From NCBI RefSeq assembly GCF_015767435.1, contig NZ_JADWOV010000317.1, positions 124,001-188,000 on the forward strand: a stretch of DNA of 64,000 nucleotides, written 5' to 3'. Numbering within the stretch: the stretch's first letter is position 1; each line of letters starts with the position of its first letter. Positions 1 through 8,830 of the stretch are shown in pieces. This DNA comes from Polaribacter sp. BAL334 (GTDB lineage Bacteria; Bacteroidota; Bacteroidia; Flavobacteriales; Flavobacteriaceae). The notes below the pieces were generated by a model. The model had not been told where the DNA came from and did no database searches. It saw only the letters and a program-made list of their open reading frames with translations. A program made the translations under genes and the position numbers.

Positions 1-112
1 CATTTGGCCCTAACAAACCAAACATTCCAGTTCCTATTTCGATGCTCAAATTATCAATCGCTTTTACGCCATTTGAGTAGGTTTTTGTTAAATTTTTGAT
101 GACTAATTTCAT
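1..112 (-). CDS. ABC transporter ATP-binding protein, N-terminal fragment
   Basis: The minus strand from the ATG at 112 encodes 37 residues before the window ends. They open MKLVIKNLTKTYSNG, continue with the AIDNLSIEI strand typical of ABC ATPases, and stop inside the Walker A loop (LLGPN followed by G). It would energise an ABC transporter at the inner membrane; the partner permease lies outside the window. The start of Flavobacterium GldA, as I recall it, differs, so this is probably not the ATPase of the GldF/GldG complex found at 24-26 kb. It is divergent from the M42 peptidase gene and the shared upstream region holds a long inverted repeat. Substrate cannot be inferred from this fragment. 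Confidence 0.85.
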   Translation of the reverse strand, partial: MKLVIKNLTKTYSNGVKAIDNLSIEIGTGMFGLLGPN

Positions 113-146
113 TATGATGGATTTATAAATTTTTAAAATTTAGTTA

Positions 147-231
147 TTTGTGTAAAAATAGAGACTTTTGTTACAATTTTTAGAAATTATTTTCATGAAT
201 ATGCTAGAAAATCGTTTTATTTTTACACAAA
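147..231. repeat. 14-bp perfect inverted repeat in a divergent promoter region
   Basis: TTTGTGTAAAAATA at 147-160 is exactly matched by its reverse complement at 218-231, leaving 57 bases between the arms. It lies between the divergent ABC ATPase and M42 peptidase genes. It could be a paired operator, a hairpin in the leader, or two copies of a promoter element facing each other. The arms are seen directly; the role is inferred. Confidence 0.6.
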
Positions 232-245
232 ATTTAAAATAACTT

Positions 246-1334
246 ATGTCAAATACATCAATACTCACTGAAAATTCAATCCAATTTTTAGAAAAATATC
301 TAAACAACGCTGCTCCAACAGGTTATGAATGGGAAGGTCAAAAAATTTGGATGGAATACTTGAAACCTTATGTAGATACTTTTATGACGGATACTTATGG
401 AACTGCAGTTGGAATTATCAATCCAGAAGCAACATACAAAGTGGTCATTGAAGGTCATGCAGATGAAATTTCTTGGTATGTAAATTATATTTCTGATAAA
501 GGACTGATTTATGTGGTTAGAAATGGTGGCAGTGATCACCAAATTGCACCAAGTAAAATAGTAGATATTCACACAAAAAACGGCATTGTAAAAGGCGTTT
601 TTGGTTGGCCAGCCATTCATACAAGAGATAAAACCACTGAAGAAACTCCAAAACCTGAAAATATTTTTATTGATTGTGGTTGTGCTACCAAAGAAGAAGT
701 CGAAAAATTAGGTGTTCATGTAGGTTGTGTCATTACGTATCCAGATACATTCCACGTTTTAAATGGTAATAAATTCGTGTGCAGAGCTTTGGATAACAGA
801 ATGGGAGGATTTATGATTGCTGAAGTGGCGCGTTTATTGAAAGAAAATAACATTACATTGCCTTTTGGATTGTATGTAACCAATTCTGTTCAAGAAGAAA
901 TTGGTTTGCGAGGTGCAGAAATGATTACACAAACCATCAAACCAAATGTAGCAATTGTTACGGATGTAACGCATGATACTACTACTCCAATGATTGACGT
1001 GAAAAAAACGGGTCATCAAGAATTGGGAAAAGGTCCTGTAATTGCGTATGCACCTGCAGTTCAACAAAAATTGCGTGATTTAATCACACAAACTGCTGAA
1101 GAAAATAACATTCCGTATCAAAGAAATGCGTTGTCAAGAGCCACAGGAACTGACACAGATGCTTTTGCTTATAGCAATGGTGGTGTGGCATCCGCATTGA
1201 TTTCTTTGCCTTTGCGTTATATGCATACTACTGTTGAAATGGTTCATAGAGAAGATGTTGAAAACGTCATCAAAATGATTTATCAAACGTTGTTAAAAAT
1301 CAAAGGAGGAGAAACTTTTTCTTATTTTGAATAA
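246..1334 (+). CDS. M42 family metallopeptidase (aminopeptidase/endoglucanase-type)
   Basis: The 362-residue product carries the dinuclear-zinc residues expected for family M42: H71 and D73 in GHADE, D183 in RALDNRMGG, the catalytic E217 and E218 in SVQEEIGLRG, D240 in VTDVTHD, and H327 in RYMHTTVE. Length is normal for the family. M42 enzymes are cytoplasmic aminopeptidases that trim peptides and form large tetrahedral assemblies; many are misnamed endoglucanases. There is no signal peptide. The ATG at 246 follows an A-rich leader and is the first in-frame start. The Nudix gene follows after 76 bases holding an imperfect palindrome, so co-transcription is possible but not certain. Confidence 0.9.
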   Translation: MSNTSILTENSIQFLEKYLNNAAPTGYEWEGQKIWMEYLKPYVDTFMTDTYGTAVGIINPEATYKVVIEGHADEISWYVNYISDKGLIYVVRNGGSDHQIAPSKIVDIHTKNGIVKGVFGWPAIHTRDKTTEETPKPENIFIDCGCATKEEVEKLGVHVGCVITYPDTFHVLNGNKFVCRALDNRMGGFMIAEVARLLKENNITLPFGLYVTNSVQEEIGLRGAEMITQTIKPNVAIVTDVTHDTTTPMIDVKKTGHQELGKGPVIAYAPAVQQKLRDLITQTAEENNIPYQRNALSRATGTDTDAFAYSNGGVASALISLPLRYMHTTVEMVHREDVENVIKMIYQTLLKIKGGETFSYFE

Positions 1335-1342
1335 CTAAAAAG

Positions 1343-1401
1343 GACACGAATTTCACAGATTTCTCAAATAAATTATTTGTGGAATTCGTGAAATTAGTGT
1401 C
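1343..1401. repeat. Imperfect intergenic palindrome (REP-like)
   Basis: GACAC at 1343 and GTGTC ending at 1401 bracket a near-symmetrical sequence with AATTTCAC on the left and GTGAAATT on the right. It fills the gap between the M42 and Nudix genes. Sequences rich in CACGAATT/AATTCGTG recur between genes in Flavobacteria, from memory, so this may be one copy of a dispersed element. Only one copy was noticed in this window. Confidence 0.5.
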
Positions 1402-1410
1402 TAAAACAAT

Positions 1411-2001
1411 ATGGACGAAATCATAGACATTTTAACTCCTGATGGAAAACCAACTGGAAAAATTGCTTTAAAATCGGAAGCACACAAAAACGGTTGGTTT
1501 CATGCCACTGTGCATATTTGGTTGTACACAAAAGAGGATAAAATTTTGTTGCAAAAAAGAGCCATGACCAAAAAAGTTTTTCCTGGTTTGTGGGATATTT
1601 CTGTTGCAGGACATATTGCTGCTGGCGAAAGTATTTTAGATGCTGCCCTCAGAGAAGTTCATGAAGAATTAGGATTGGAAATCAAAAGTGAAGATTTGCT
1701 AAAAATTGGCACACGAATTCACCAAGTTTCTCATGCAAATGGCATTCAAGACAATGAACATCATCATGTTTTTATTGCTGAATTAAAAGTTCCAATAGAA
1801 AATTTATCCATTCAAAAAGAGGAAGTTGACGACGTTCAATTGTTTGATTTGGCTGTTTTGAAAAATACTAAAAACATCGAAAATGTATTGCTTCCTAGGT
1901 TTCATGAATATTATTGTATGGTTTATGATACTATTATTGAGAGAGCACCTAATTTAGCAAGTACAAATCAAAGTGAAATTCGAGAGGATTTTCTTAAGTA
2001 G
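1411..2001 (+). CDS. Nudix hydrolase
   Basis: The 196-residue protein has a full Nudix box, GX5EX7REUXEEXGU, from G67 to L89 (E73, R81, E82, E85 and E86 present). The opening MDEIIDILTPDGKPTGK and the WFHATVHIW strand resemble the isopentenyl-diphosphate isomerase-like or YfcD-like branch of Nudix enzymes. Nudix enzymes hydrolyse nucleoside diphosphates linked to another moiety; the substrate here is not evident. The protein is cytoplasmic. The ATG is supported by alignment of the N-terminal strand with this branch. The gene converges on the unrelated minus-strand gene that ends at 2033. Confidence 0.88.
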   Translation: MDEIIDILTPDGKPTGKIALKSEAHKNGWFHATVHIWLYTKEDKILLQKRAMTKKVFPGLWDISVAGHIAAGESILDAALREVHEELGLEIKSEDLLKIGTRIHQVSHANGIQDNEHHHVFIAELKVPIENLSIQKEEVDDVQLFDLAVLKNTKNIENVLLPRFHEYYCMVYDTIIERAPNLASTNQSEIREDFLK

Positions 2002-2032
2002 GGTAAAAGCTAGCAATAAATCATACATTTTT

Positions 2033-2728
2033 TTAGATGCAGTTTATTGTTTTTTCGTTCATATTATTCAAATCGAGTATTATTATTTTTTTAAATAAAT
2101 TTGATTTAGAAACTTCTTGTTTCAAAATTTCTAATTCTTGATTCCTTATATTTGTTGAAATATGGTTAATTAATATAAGCCACCATTCTTCAAATTCATT
2201 AAAATACTCAGCTATTTTTTCTTCTTTTTCCTTTAAAGCAAGATTAATGTTATTTTTTAAGTCATTAATTACAACTCCACCTTTATTGTGGTCAACCCAT
2301 AACATAACTTCAAAATCACTTTCAAATCTTTCATTACATTCTGAAATACTCATTACAAAGTTTTCAGAAATGTTGTATTCAAAATTATAATTTATATTTT
2401 CAGTAAAGTGATTTAAAGAATTTTCAATTTTTTTCTTGATTTTACTAAACTTTAATGGTCTTGAATAACGGATACAAACTGAATGTGTCATTTCAAAAGT
2501 TTTAATAGATTTGAAATTCAAAATAAAATTTTCAATTTTTCTAATTTCTCCAAATTCTATTTTTTCAAGGGGCTCTCCATTAAAATATTTATTTAATCTT
2601 CTAACTTCGATTCCAATTTTTTCATTCACTGTAAAGTCAGGTGGAATATTTCCATTTGGTTCAAATTCTAATTTTTGAAATCCTAAACTCTTTAAATAAT
2701 CGAATGCTATTTTCTCGTCATTATTCAC
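2033..2728 (-). CDS. Hypothetical protein, possible PD-(D/E)XK-like N-terminus
   Basis: I do not recognise this 231-residue protein. It is cytoplasmic, very rich in Asn, Ile, Lys and Glu, and has no membrane segment or signal peptide. Near residues 25-45 it reads GNIPPDFTV then IGIEVRRL, that is, an Asp followed some nine residues later by E-x-R in a hydrophobic strand. This resembles the core of PD-(D/E)XK nuclease folds (D, then ExK), although Arg replaces Lys. The remainder looks mixed alpha/beta. It sits beside another AT-rich unknown gene, and the pair looks like accessory DNA inserted between housekeeping genes. Function is unassigned. Confidence 0.65.
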   Translation of the reverse strand: MNNDEKIAFDYLKSLGFQKLEFEPNGNIPPDFTVNEKIGIEVRRLNKYFNGEPLEKIEFGEIRKIENFILNFKSIKTFEMTHSVCIRYSRPLKFSKIKKKIENSLNHFTENINYNFEYNISENFVMSISECNERFESDFEVMLWVDHNKGGVVINDLKNNINLALKEKEEKIAEYFNEFEEWWLILINHISTNIRNQELEILKQEVSKSNLFKKIIILDLNNMNEKTINCI

Positions 2729-2885
2729 ATTTTTCTCTTATTGAGTTTAACGTATTTATTTATAAAAGTTGCGTTTTTAACAATTAGGAATTTCCAACTG
2801 AAATTCTGAAGTTGGCAAAGAAGCAACCGACTTTGATAAAGCTAAAAGTAGTAATTTTTTATACACGGCTTTTTGAGCGATGTTT

Positions 2886-3680
2886 TTATATTCTCCAATT
2901 ATTTTTTATAGTTTCTAATTTCGGGATTACACATGATTTTGTTTCATCATTTTCAGAAACAAAAAGTTTTATTTTGTCTTCTGCTTTTTTCTCGATCATT
3001 ATTGAAAAATCAGTTGTTTTTGATTTTCCAAATATCTTTTGTCCGTTTTTTGCTGAATAATAATAGTTGATTAAAATACTTTGCCCAAAATTTGTGAATG
3101 GCAATCCTGAATTTAGAGTTAATGAAATAATAATTCCTTCTTTTACAACTCCATTTTTATATAAATTGTAATCTCTCCAAACAGGAATTAGCCCAATTGA
3201 TGAAAATACAGAACCAGTTATAAAAAATATAATTGGAAGAAAATAGAAAAGATAAAATGGGAAAGAAAAAGGTTCTAAATTTTGAATTTTTGATTCATTT
3301 TCAAAAGCTTTAATTTTAATTTCATTACCTATTTTCATTTCATTAATTTTTTCAAAATCCATAGTTTGGAAGTTATCAGATTTAGTTGAACCATTTAATG
3401 AATATTCATAACTAATTTTTAAAGGGTTTTCTCCATTTATTGATACGTTATTTATTGATTTTAAGTTAGTAATTTTTGCATTTAGTTCAGTACCATTTTG
3501 TTCAATTCTTTCAAAATTATATTTTTGATAAGGCTCTAAAAATGAGTTAGATAAAACAAATACAATTGAAAGTAAAATAAAAACTGATGAGAAAACAAAA
3601 ATAATTCCAAGAATTGAAAATGGTATTCTACTTTTTATAAGTGTAATTATATTTGAAAAAGTTACTTCTCTTTTATTCAT
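2886..3680 (-). CDS. DUF3592-like membrane protein
   Basis: The 264-residue product has a strong membrane segment near residues 20-45, a soluble middle with extracytoplasmic character (residues about 50-130), a second hydrophobic pair near 135-170, and a soluble C-terminus. This single-TM/domain/TM/domain plan, with the GSVFSSIGLIPVWRDY segment, resembles DUF3592 proteins; no function is known. The third base of many codons is A or T and the gene is among the most AT-rich here. It is flanked by a 9-bp inverted repeat (AGTTGGCAA at 2810-2818 and its complement at 3722-3730), which may mark insertion boundaries. Confidence 0.65.
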   Translation of the reverse strand: MNKREVTFSNIITLIKSRIPFSILGIIFVFSSVFILLSIVFVLSNSFLEPYQKYNFERIEQNGTELNAKITNLKSINNVSINGENPLKISYEYSLNGSTKSDNFQTMDFEKINEMKIGNEIKIKAFENESKIQNLEPFSFPFYLFYFLPIIFFITGSVFSSIGLIPVWRDYNLYKNGVVKEGIIISLTLNSGLPFTNFGQSILINYYYSAKNGQKIFGKSKTTDFSIMIEKKAEDKIKLFVSENDETKSCVIPKLETIKNNWRI

Positions 3681-3991
3681 TTTAATTTTAGTTTAATTTT
3701 TAAGTTTTTTTTCAAAAAATATTGCCAACTAGTAAAAATACGCAAGTTTAAATCAATTTTTCATGCAAATTACTATATCCTAAATATACCCAAAAACCCC
3801 ACTCAACCCCAAAAAAAATCAAAAAAAGGATAAAAAAGAAAGCTACATAGTATCATAGCATACGTTTATATTGTGAATAATTGAATCATCGCCAAGAGGA
3901 CATTGTGAAAAATCCTTTAAAACAAATCTGAATAAATATTTTATTTTAATAATATATTAATGTAAATTTCAGCAGTTTATGCTTCTAAAAA
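3681..3991. other. AT-rich intergenic region
   Basis: This 311-base gap separates the divergent DUF3592-like and cNMP/CBS genes. It holds the right arm (3722-3730) of the inverted repeat that flanks the DUF3592-like gene and long A runs around 3810-3840. No ORF, tRNA or clear terminator is visible. Promoters for both divergent genes must lie here, but no convincing TAnnTTTG box was found. Confidence 0.5.
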
Positions 3992-5857
3992 ATGAACACA
4001 ATTACCTACAGAATTAAGGATTTTTTAAAAGAAAATCACCCGTTTTCATTCTTAACTTCTGATGAACAATTTTTGATTGCCAAAAATATAACGATTCGTT
4101 ATTATGAAGTGAATGAACTTATTTTTGAAATTGAAAAACCTGTAAATACTCATTTTTATTTGGTCAAAGAAGGTGCAGTTGGTTTGTATGCTCAAAATAA
4201 CCAACTCACTGAACAATGTGATGAAGGAGATTTATTTGGTTTACGAGCCATCATCAGAAAAGACAATTACAAACTTACTGCAAAGGCTCTTGAAGAATGT
4301 ATTTTATACACAATTCCATTTGAAATGTATGATGAAATTCTGAGTATAAATACAGAAGTGACTCAATTCATTATCAGCAATTTTGCTTCAAATTTAATTG
4401 CTTATGAAAAGCATTCTGATTCGCAAAAAACCATCATTTCAGAAGAAGAACTTACTGCAAAATATTCTAAAAATCCGGTAACATGCGTTAAAGAAACTAC
4501 CATTAAAGAAGCTGCACTTTTAATGACCGAAAGAAAAGTGGGTTCTATTATTATTCAGGAAAATAATTTCCCAATTGGCATTATAACTGACAAAGATTTT
4601 AGAACAAAAATCGCAACTGGAAAAGTAGAAATTTCTTCAGTTGTCAATGAAATTATGTCATCACCTGTAATTTGTGTTTCAGAAAAAATCACAGTGGCTG
4701 AAGCGCAAATTGTGATGCTAAAAAATAAAATCACACATCTTTGCATCACAAAATCTGGCAAAAACAAAGAGGAAATAAAAGGGGTTTTATCTGAATATGA
4801 TATTATTTTGATTCGAGAAAACAATCCTTCAGTGCTCATCAAACAAATCAAAAGATCACATTCAACTGAAGAATTAAAAAAAATACGAATTCAGGCTTCA
4901 GAATTATTGAAAAGATACTTGTTTCAAGAGTTGGATATTGATTTTATCTGCAAAATTATTTCAGAAATCAATCAAGTAATTACGGCAAGAATTATAGAGA
5001 TGGCAATTGAAAAATTGAACCAAAAACCTCCAGTTTTATTTTCATGGATTTCTTTGGGAAGTCAAGGAAGAAAAGAGCAATTGCTATTAACAGACCAAGA
5101 CAATGCCATCATTTTTGAAGATTCGAAAAACAATGATGAAAACAGATGGTATTTTTTAAGATTGGCTGAAATAGTGACACAAAATCTCCACGAAATAGGC
5201 TTTGAATATTGTCCAGCAAACATGATGGCTTCCAATAAAGAATGGTGTTTGAGCACGAATGAATGGAAAGAAAAATACCATTCCTGGATTTCAAAACCGA
5301 TTCCGGAAAACATACTATTTTGCACCATTTTTTTTGATATAGAAACCATTTTTGGAGACGGAAAATTAGAAAAAGAAGTACAAAATTCAATTGAAAAATA
5401 CCTTCAAGTATATCCTATTTTTACGAATTTTTTAGCATTGAACAGCACACAAAATCCACCTCCATTAGGATTTTTTAGACAGTTTTTATTGGAAGAATCA
5501 GGAGAACAAAAAGAACAATTTGACATCAAATCAAGAGCCATGATGCCTTTGGTGGATGCAGCTAGATTGTTGAGTATCCATCTTCAAATTAACGAAAAAA
5601 ATACATTGGCCAGATTTAGAGCTTTGATTATGAAAGAACCTCAAAACGAAGAAGTATATTCCATGTGTTTTGAGGCTTTCAAAACCTTGTTAAAATACCG
5701 CACAAAATATGGATTGCTAAAAAATAATTCAGGAAGATTTATTGATTTGAATGCGCTTAATAAATCAGAAAAACTACAATTAAAAGTCTGTTTTAAAGCC
5801 GTTAAAGAAATTCAAAGTGTAGTGGTAAATAGATTTAAATTGGCAAATTTCATGTAA
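3992..5857 (+). CDS. cNMP-binding/CBS/DUF294 nucleotidyltransferase-like protein
   Basis: The 621-residue protein has, in order, a cyclic-nucleotide-binding-like domain (about 15-135), two CBS domains (about 160-285, each ending in the G-[IV]-[IL]-[ST]-[DE] pattern, GIITDKDF and GVLSEYD), a DUF294 nucleotidyltransferase-like core with GSQGRKEQ followed by TDQDNA (about 350-370), and a helical DUF294 C-terminal domain. The GS-x8-DxD pattern is that of PII-uridylyltransferase-type folds. It is expected to be a cytoplasmic sensor-regulator that reads nucleotides; its target is unknown. The exonuclease gene starts 1 base after its stop, so the two are co-translated. Their position beside acs agrees with a role in acetate or nitrogen signalling, but this is inference. 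Confidence 0.88.
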   Translation: MNTITYRIKDFLKENHPFSFLTSDEQFLIAKNITIRYYEVNELIFEIEKPVNTHFYLVKEGAVGLYAQNNQLTEQCDEGDLFGLRAIIRKDNYKLTAKALEECILYTIPFEMYDEILSINTEVTQFIISNFASNLIAYEKHSDSQKTIISEEELTAKYSKNPVTCVKETTIKEAALLMTERKVGSIIIQENNFPIGIITDKDFRTKIATGKVEISSVVNEIMSSPVICVSEKITVAEAQIVMLKNKITHLCITKSGKNKEEIKGVLSEYDIILIRENNPSVLIKQIKRSHSTEELKKIRIQASELLKRYLFQELDIDFICKIISEINQVITARIIEMAIEKLNQKPPVLFSWISLGSQGRKEQLLLTDQDNAIIFEDSKNNDENRWYFLRLAEIVTQNLHEIGFEYCPANMMASNKEWCLSTNEWKEKYHSWISKPIPENILFCTIFFDIETIFGDGKLEKEVQNSIEKYLQVYPIFTNFLALNSTQNPPPLGFFRQFLLEESGEQKEQFDIKSRAMMPLVDAARLLSIHLQINEKNTLARFRALIMKEPQNEEVYSMCFEAFKTLLKYRTKYGLLKNNSGRFIDLNALNKSEKLQLKVCFKAVKEIQSVVVNRFKLANFM

Positions 5858-5858
5858 A

Positions 5859-6518
5859 ATGAACTTATTTTTCAGAAAAAAATATCCCGAATTTTGGCAA
5901 AAATATGCTGCAACATTTAAAGAAAAAATCCCTTCTTTATACCAAGAAATTCGGTTTGTGATTTTTGATACAGAAACAACAGGTTTGGATTTCAAAAAAG
6001 ATAAAATACTTTCTATGGGTGCTGTTGCTGTTTTAAACAGCTCAATTTGGGTTGCTGATAGTTTTGAATGCTTTGTTCATCAAACCACATTTGACAGAAA
6101 AACGGTTGAAATTCACGGAATTAGAAAAGAAGGAATTCATAAAATTTCGGAAGAAAAAGCCATTCAAGAATTCTTAGATTTTATAAAAAATGCTGTTTTG
6201 GTTGGTCATCACATCGATTTTGATGTTCAAATGATGAATATTGCTCTGAAAAATTTGGGTTTGCCAACTCTAAAAAACACGACTTTAGACACAGGAAATC
6301 TCCATAAAAAAACAATGATTGATGCAACTGATGCTCATTTTTCTTTGGATGAACTTCTCGAAATTTACAACATTGCACCTCATGACCGTCATAATTCTTT
6401 GGGTGATGCCTTTTTAACTGCGCAATTATTTTTAAAAATAATCAAGAAATTGTCAAAAAACAATACGCTTAGCATTGCTTATTTAAAAAGACCTGCTAAG
6501 CGTATTGGATTGATTTAA
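5859..6518 (+). CDS. DnaQ-like 3'-5' exonuclease (DEDDh)
   Basis: The 219-residue protein has the DEDDh motifs: D37 and E39 in FDTETTGLD, a second Asp in VGHHIDFDVQMM, and the HDRHNSLGDAFLT block with the His and Asp of Exo III. Such enzymes degrade DNA or RNA from the 3' end; this stand-alone protein resembles the polymerase III epsilon family but lacks other domains. The first 30 residues are not part of the nuclease fold. The gene begins directly after the DUF294 gene, a pairing I recall from other marine Bacteroidetes, so the exonuclease may serve the regulator rather than replication. Confidence 0.88.
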   Translation: MNLFFRKKYPEFWQKYAATFKEKIPSLYQEIRFVIFDTETTGLDFKKDKILSMGAVAVLNSSIWVADSFECFVHQTTFDRKTVEIHGIRKEGIHKISEEKAIQEFLDFIKNAVLVGHHIDFDVQMMNIALKNLGLPTLKNTTLDTGNLHKKTMIDATDAHFSLDELLEIYNIAPHDRHNSLGDAFLTAQLFLKIIKKLSKNNTLSIAYLKRPAKRIGLI

Positions 6519-6524
6519 AAATAC

Positions 6525-8432
6525 TTACAAAACGTTATCAATAATATCTTGAACAACTTCTGGATTCAAAAGTGTACTTGTATCTCCTAAATTGGAAGTG
6601 TCTTTACTTGCAATTTTTCGTAAAATTCTTCGCATAATTTTTCCAGAACGCGTTTTTGGAAGTGCATCAGTGAATTGAATTTTATCCAATTTTGCAATTG
6701 GGCCAATCTGTTCTGTGATAATTTGATTGATTTCTTTTCTCAAATTATCATGATCTCTAGATTCTCCAGTTTCTTTCAAAGTTACATAACCATACAAGGC
6801 ATTTCCTTTGATATCGTGAGGAAAACCAACAATTGCTGATTCTGAAACTGCAGGATGTTCGTTGATAGCATCTTCAATGGGTGCTGTTCCTAAATTGTGT
6901 CCAGAAACAATAATCACATCATCTACTCTACCTGTAATTCTGTAATATCCAACCTCATCACGCAAAGCTCCATCACCTGTAAAATACATGTTTTTAAAAG
7001 TAGAGAAATAGGTTTCTTTAAAACGTTGATGATCACCCCAAATAGTTCGTGCAATAGAAGGCCAAGGATATTTGATACACAATTTTCCATCTACTTGATT
7101 TCCAGTAATTTCATTTCCAGCATCATCCATCAAAACTGGTTGAATTCCTAAAAAAGGAAGTGTTGCATACGTTGGTTTTGTAGGCGTAGAAAATGGAATT
7201 GGCGTAATCATCACTCCACCAGTTTCTGTTTGCCACCAAGTATCCACAATGGGTGCTTTCTTTTTTCCAATATTATCATCATACCAGTGCCAAGCTTCTT
7301 CGTTAATTGGTTCTCCAACAGTTCCTAGAATTTTGATGCTTGATAAATCATAATGATCTACAAATTCAACCCCTTCTTTTGCCAAAGCTCTAATGGCAGT
7401 TGGCGCAGTGTAAAATTGATTGACTTTATGTTTTTCTACAATTTCCCAAAATCTTCCATAATTTGGATAATTGGGAACACCTTCAAATAAAACTGTAGTT
7501 GCGCCATTGGCTAAAGGACCATACACAATGTAACTGTGACCTGTAATCCAACCAATATCAGCTGTGCACCAATACACTTCGCCTTTTCTATATTGAAAAA
7601 CATTCTTAAAAGTATACGCTGTATATACCATATAACCAGCAGTTGTGTGCACCATTCCTTTTGGTTTTCCTGTTGAACCTGAAGTATATAAAATAAATAA
7701 AGGATCTTCAGCATCCATAATTTCTGGTTCACATTCTTTGGAAGCAGCTTCTAATAAAGGGGCTATCAAAAAATCTCTTCCCGATTTTAATGTAATTGGT
7801 GTGTTTGTTCTTTCAACAACCAAAACTGTTTCAACACAAGGACAACTTTCTAAAGCTTCATCAACGATACTTTTCAATTCGATTGATTTTGCGCCTCGAA
7901 AAGAACCATCAGAAGTGATGACCATTTTACAATCGCTGTCATTGATTCTTGTTAACAAAGCTGTTGATGAAAAACCTGCAAAAACCACAGAGTGAATAGC
8001 ACCAATTCTTGCACATGCCAACAACGAAACTGCCAATTCAGGAATCATTGGTAAATAAATACAAACTCTATCACCTTTTTTTATTCCCTTTGATTTCAGC
8101 ACGTTAGCCATTTTATTGACACGCTCATGCAATTCATTATAACTGATATGAAGTGCGCCTTCATCAGGATTGTTGGGTTCAAAAATGATGGCAGTTTTGT
8201 CTCCATTTGTGTATAAATGACGATCGATACAATTTTCTGTGATGTTCAATTTTGCACCTTCATACCATTTTATTTCAGGAATTGAAAAATCCCAACTCAC
8301 TACTTTGTTCCATTTTTGTCTCCAAAGAAAATGTTCTTCTGCAATTTCCTCCCAAAACAATTCAGGATTTCTTACTGAATTTCGATACACATGGAAATAT
8401 TCTGGAAAATTTTTGATGTGATAATTACTCAT
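6525..8432 (-). CDS. acs: Acetyl-CoA synthetase
   Basis: The 635-residue enzyme is full length for AMP-forming acetate:CoA ligase. It has the adenylate-forming P-loop LYTSGSTGKPKGMVH, the substrate-pocket block DTWWQTETGG, the hinge region TGDGALRDE with GRVDDVI, and the C-terminal LPKTRSGKIMRRILRK motif whose K598 is the conserved acetylation-regulated lysine. It converts acetate, ATP and CoA to acetyl-CoA in the cytoplasm. It is the most downstream gene of a minus-strand block with a response regulator, sensor kinase, symporter and porin. The gene ends 6 bases from the convergent exonuclease gene. Confidence 0.97.
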   Translation of the reverse strand: MSNYHIKNFPEYFHVYRNSVRNPELFWEEIAEEHFLWRQKWNKVVSWDFSIPEIKWYEGAKLNITENCIDRHLYTNGDKTAIIFEPNNPDEGALHISYNELHERVNKMANVLKSKGIKKGDRVCIYLPMIPELAVSLLACARIGAIHSVVFAGFSSTALLTRINDSDCKMVITSDGSFRGAKSIELKSIVDEALESCPCVETVLVVERTNTPITLKSGRDFLIAPLLEAASKECEPEIMDAEDPLFILYTSGSTGKPKGMVHTTAGYMVYTAYTFKNVFQYRKGEVYWCTADIGWITGHSYIVYGPLANGATTVLFEGVPNYPNYGRFWEIVEKHKVNQFYTAPTAIRALAKEGVEFVDHYDLSSIKILGTVGEPINEEAWHWYDDNIGKKKAPIVDTWWQTETGGVMITPIPFSTPTKPTYATLPFLGIQPVLMDDAGNEITGNQVDGKLCIKYPWPSIARTIWGDHQRFKETYFSTFKNMYFTGDGALRDEVGYYRITGRVDDVIIVSGHNLGTAPIEDAINEHPAVSESAIVGFPHDIKGNALYGYVTLKETGESRDHDNLRKEINQIITEQIGPIAKLDKIQFTDALPKTRSGKIMRRILRKIASKDTSNLGDTSTLLNPEVVQDIIDNVL

Positions 8433-8464
8433 GATGTTATTATTTTAATGAATTTTAAATGATG

Positions 8465-8830
8465 TTATTCTTGAAGCAGTAGATTAATTTCTGCAATTAT
8501 TTTTTTGGTTGAAAATGGTTTTGTAAAATATTGGTCAACACCTAATGAAAAGCCTTTTTCAATATCTTCTTTTTTACTTTTTGCTGTTAAAAAAACCACT
8601 TTTACGTCTTTTAATTTTTCATTTTGCTTGATGATTTGCAGTGTTTGATACCCATCAACTTTGGGCATCATAATATCTAAAAGTATGACATTAGGAAGTT
8701 CTTTTTTCAAAATTTCTATAGCCTCACTTCCATCTCTAGCAATATAAACTTCAAAATCTTGTTTTTTAAAAGCATATTCTAATGCCATTAAAATATTTGG
8801 TTCATCATCAACTATCAATATTTTTTTCAT
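8465..8830 (-). CDS. Single-domain response regulator (CheY-like)
   Basis: The 121-residue protein is only a receiver domain: acidic pair D8/D9, phospho-acceptor D52 in LLDIMMPKVDG, T82 and K104 (FTKPF). It has no DNA-binding or enzymatic output domain. It starts at the base next to the stop of the sensor kinase gene, so the two form an operon and a cognate pair. Signal output must go through protein-protein contact, a phosphorelay, or another regulator. Confidence 0.93.
   Translation of the reverse strand: MKKILIVDDEPNILMALEYAFKKQDFEVYIARDGSEAIEILKKELPNVILLDIMMPKVDGYQTLQIIKQNEKLKDVKVVFLTAKSKKEDIEKGFSLGVDQYFTKPFSTKKIIAEINLLLQE

Noticed and set aside
1..112. gldA as the identity of the ABC ATPase fragment
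   Set aside because: The visible N-terminus does not resemble Flavobacterium GldA as I recall it, and the gene is not next to gldF/gldG. It is called only as an ABC ATPase.
2812..3060. 82-residue plus-strand ORF
   Set aside because: It is antisense to the DUF3592-like gene and has no plausible signals of its own.
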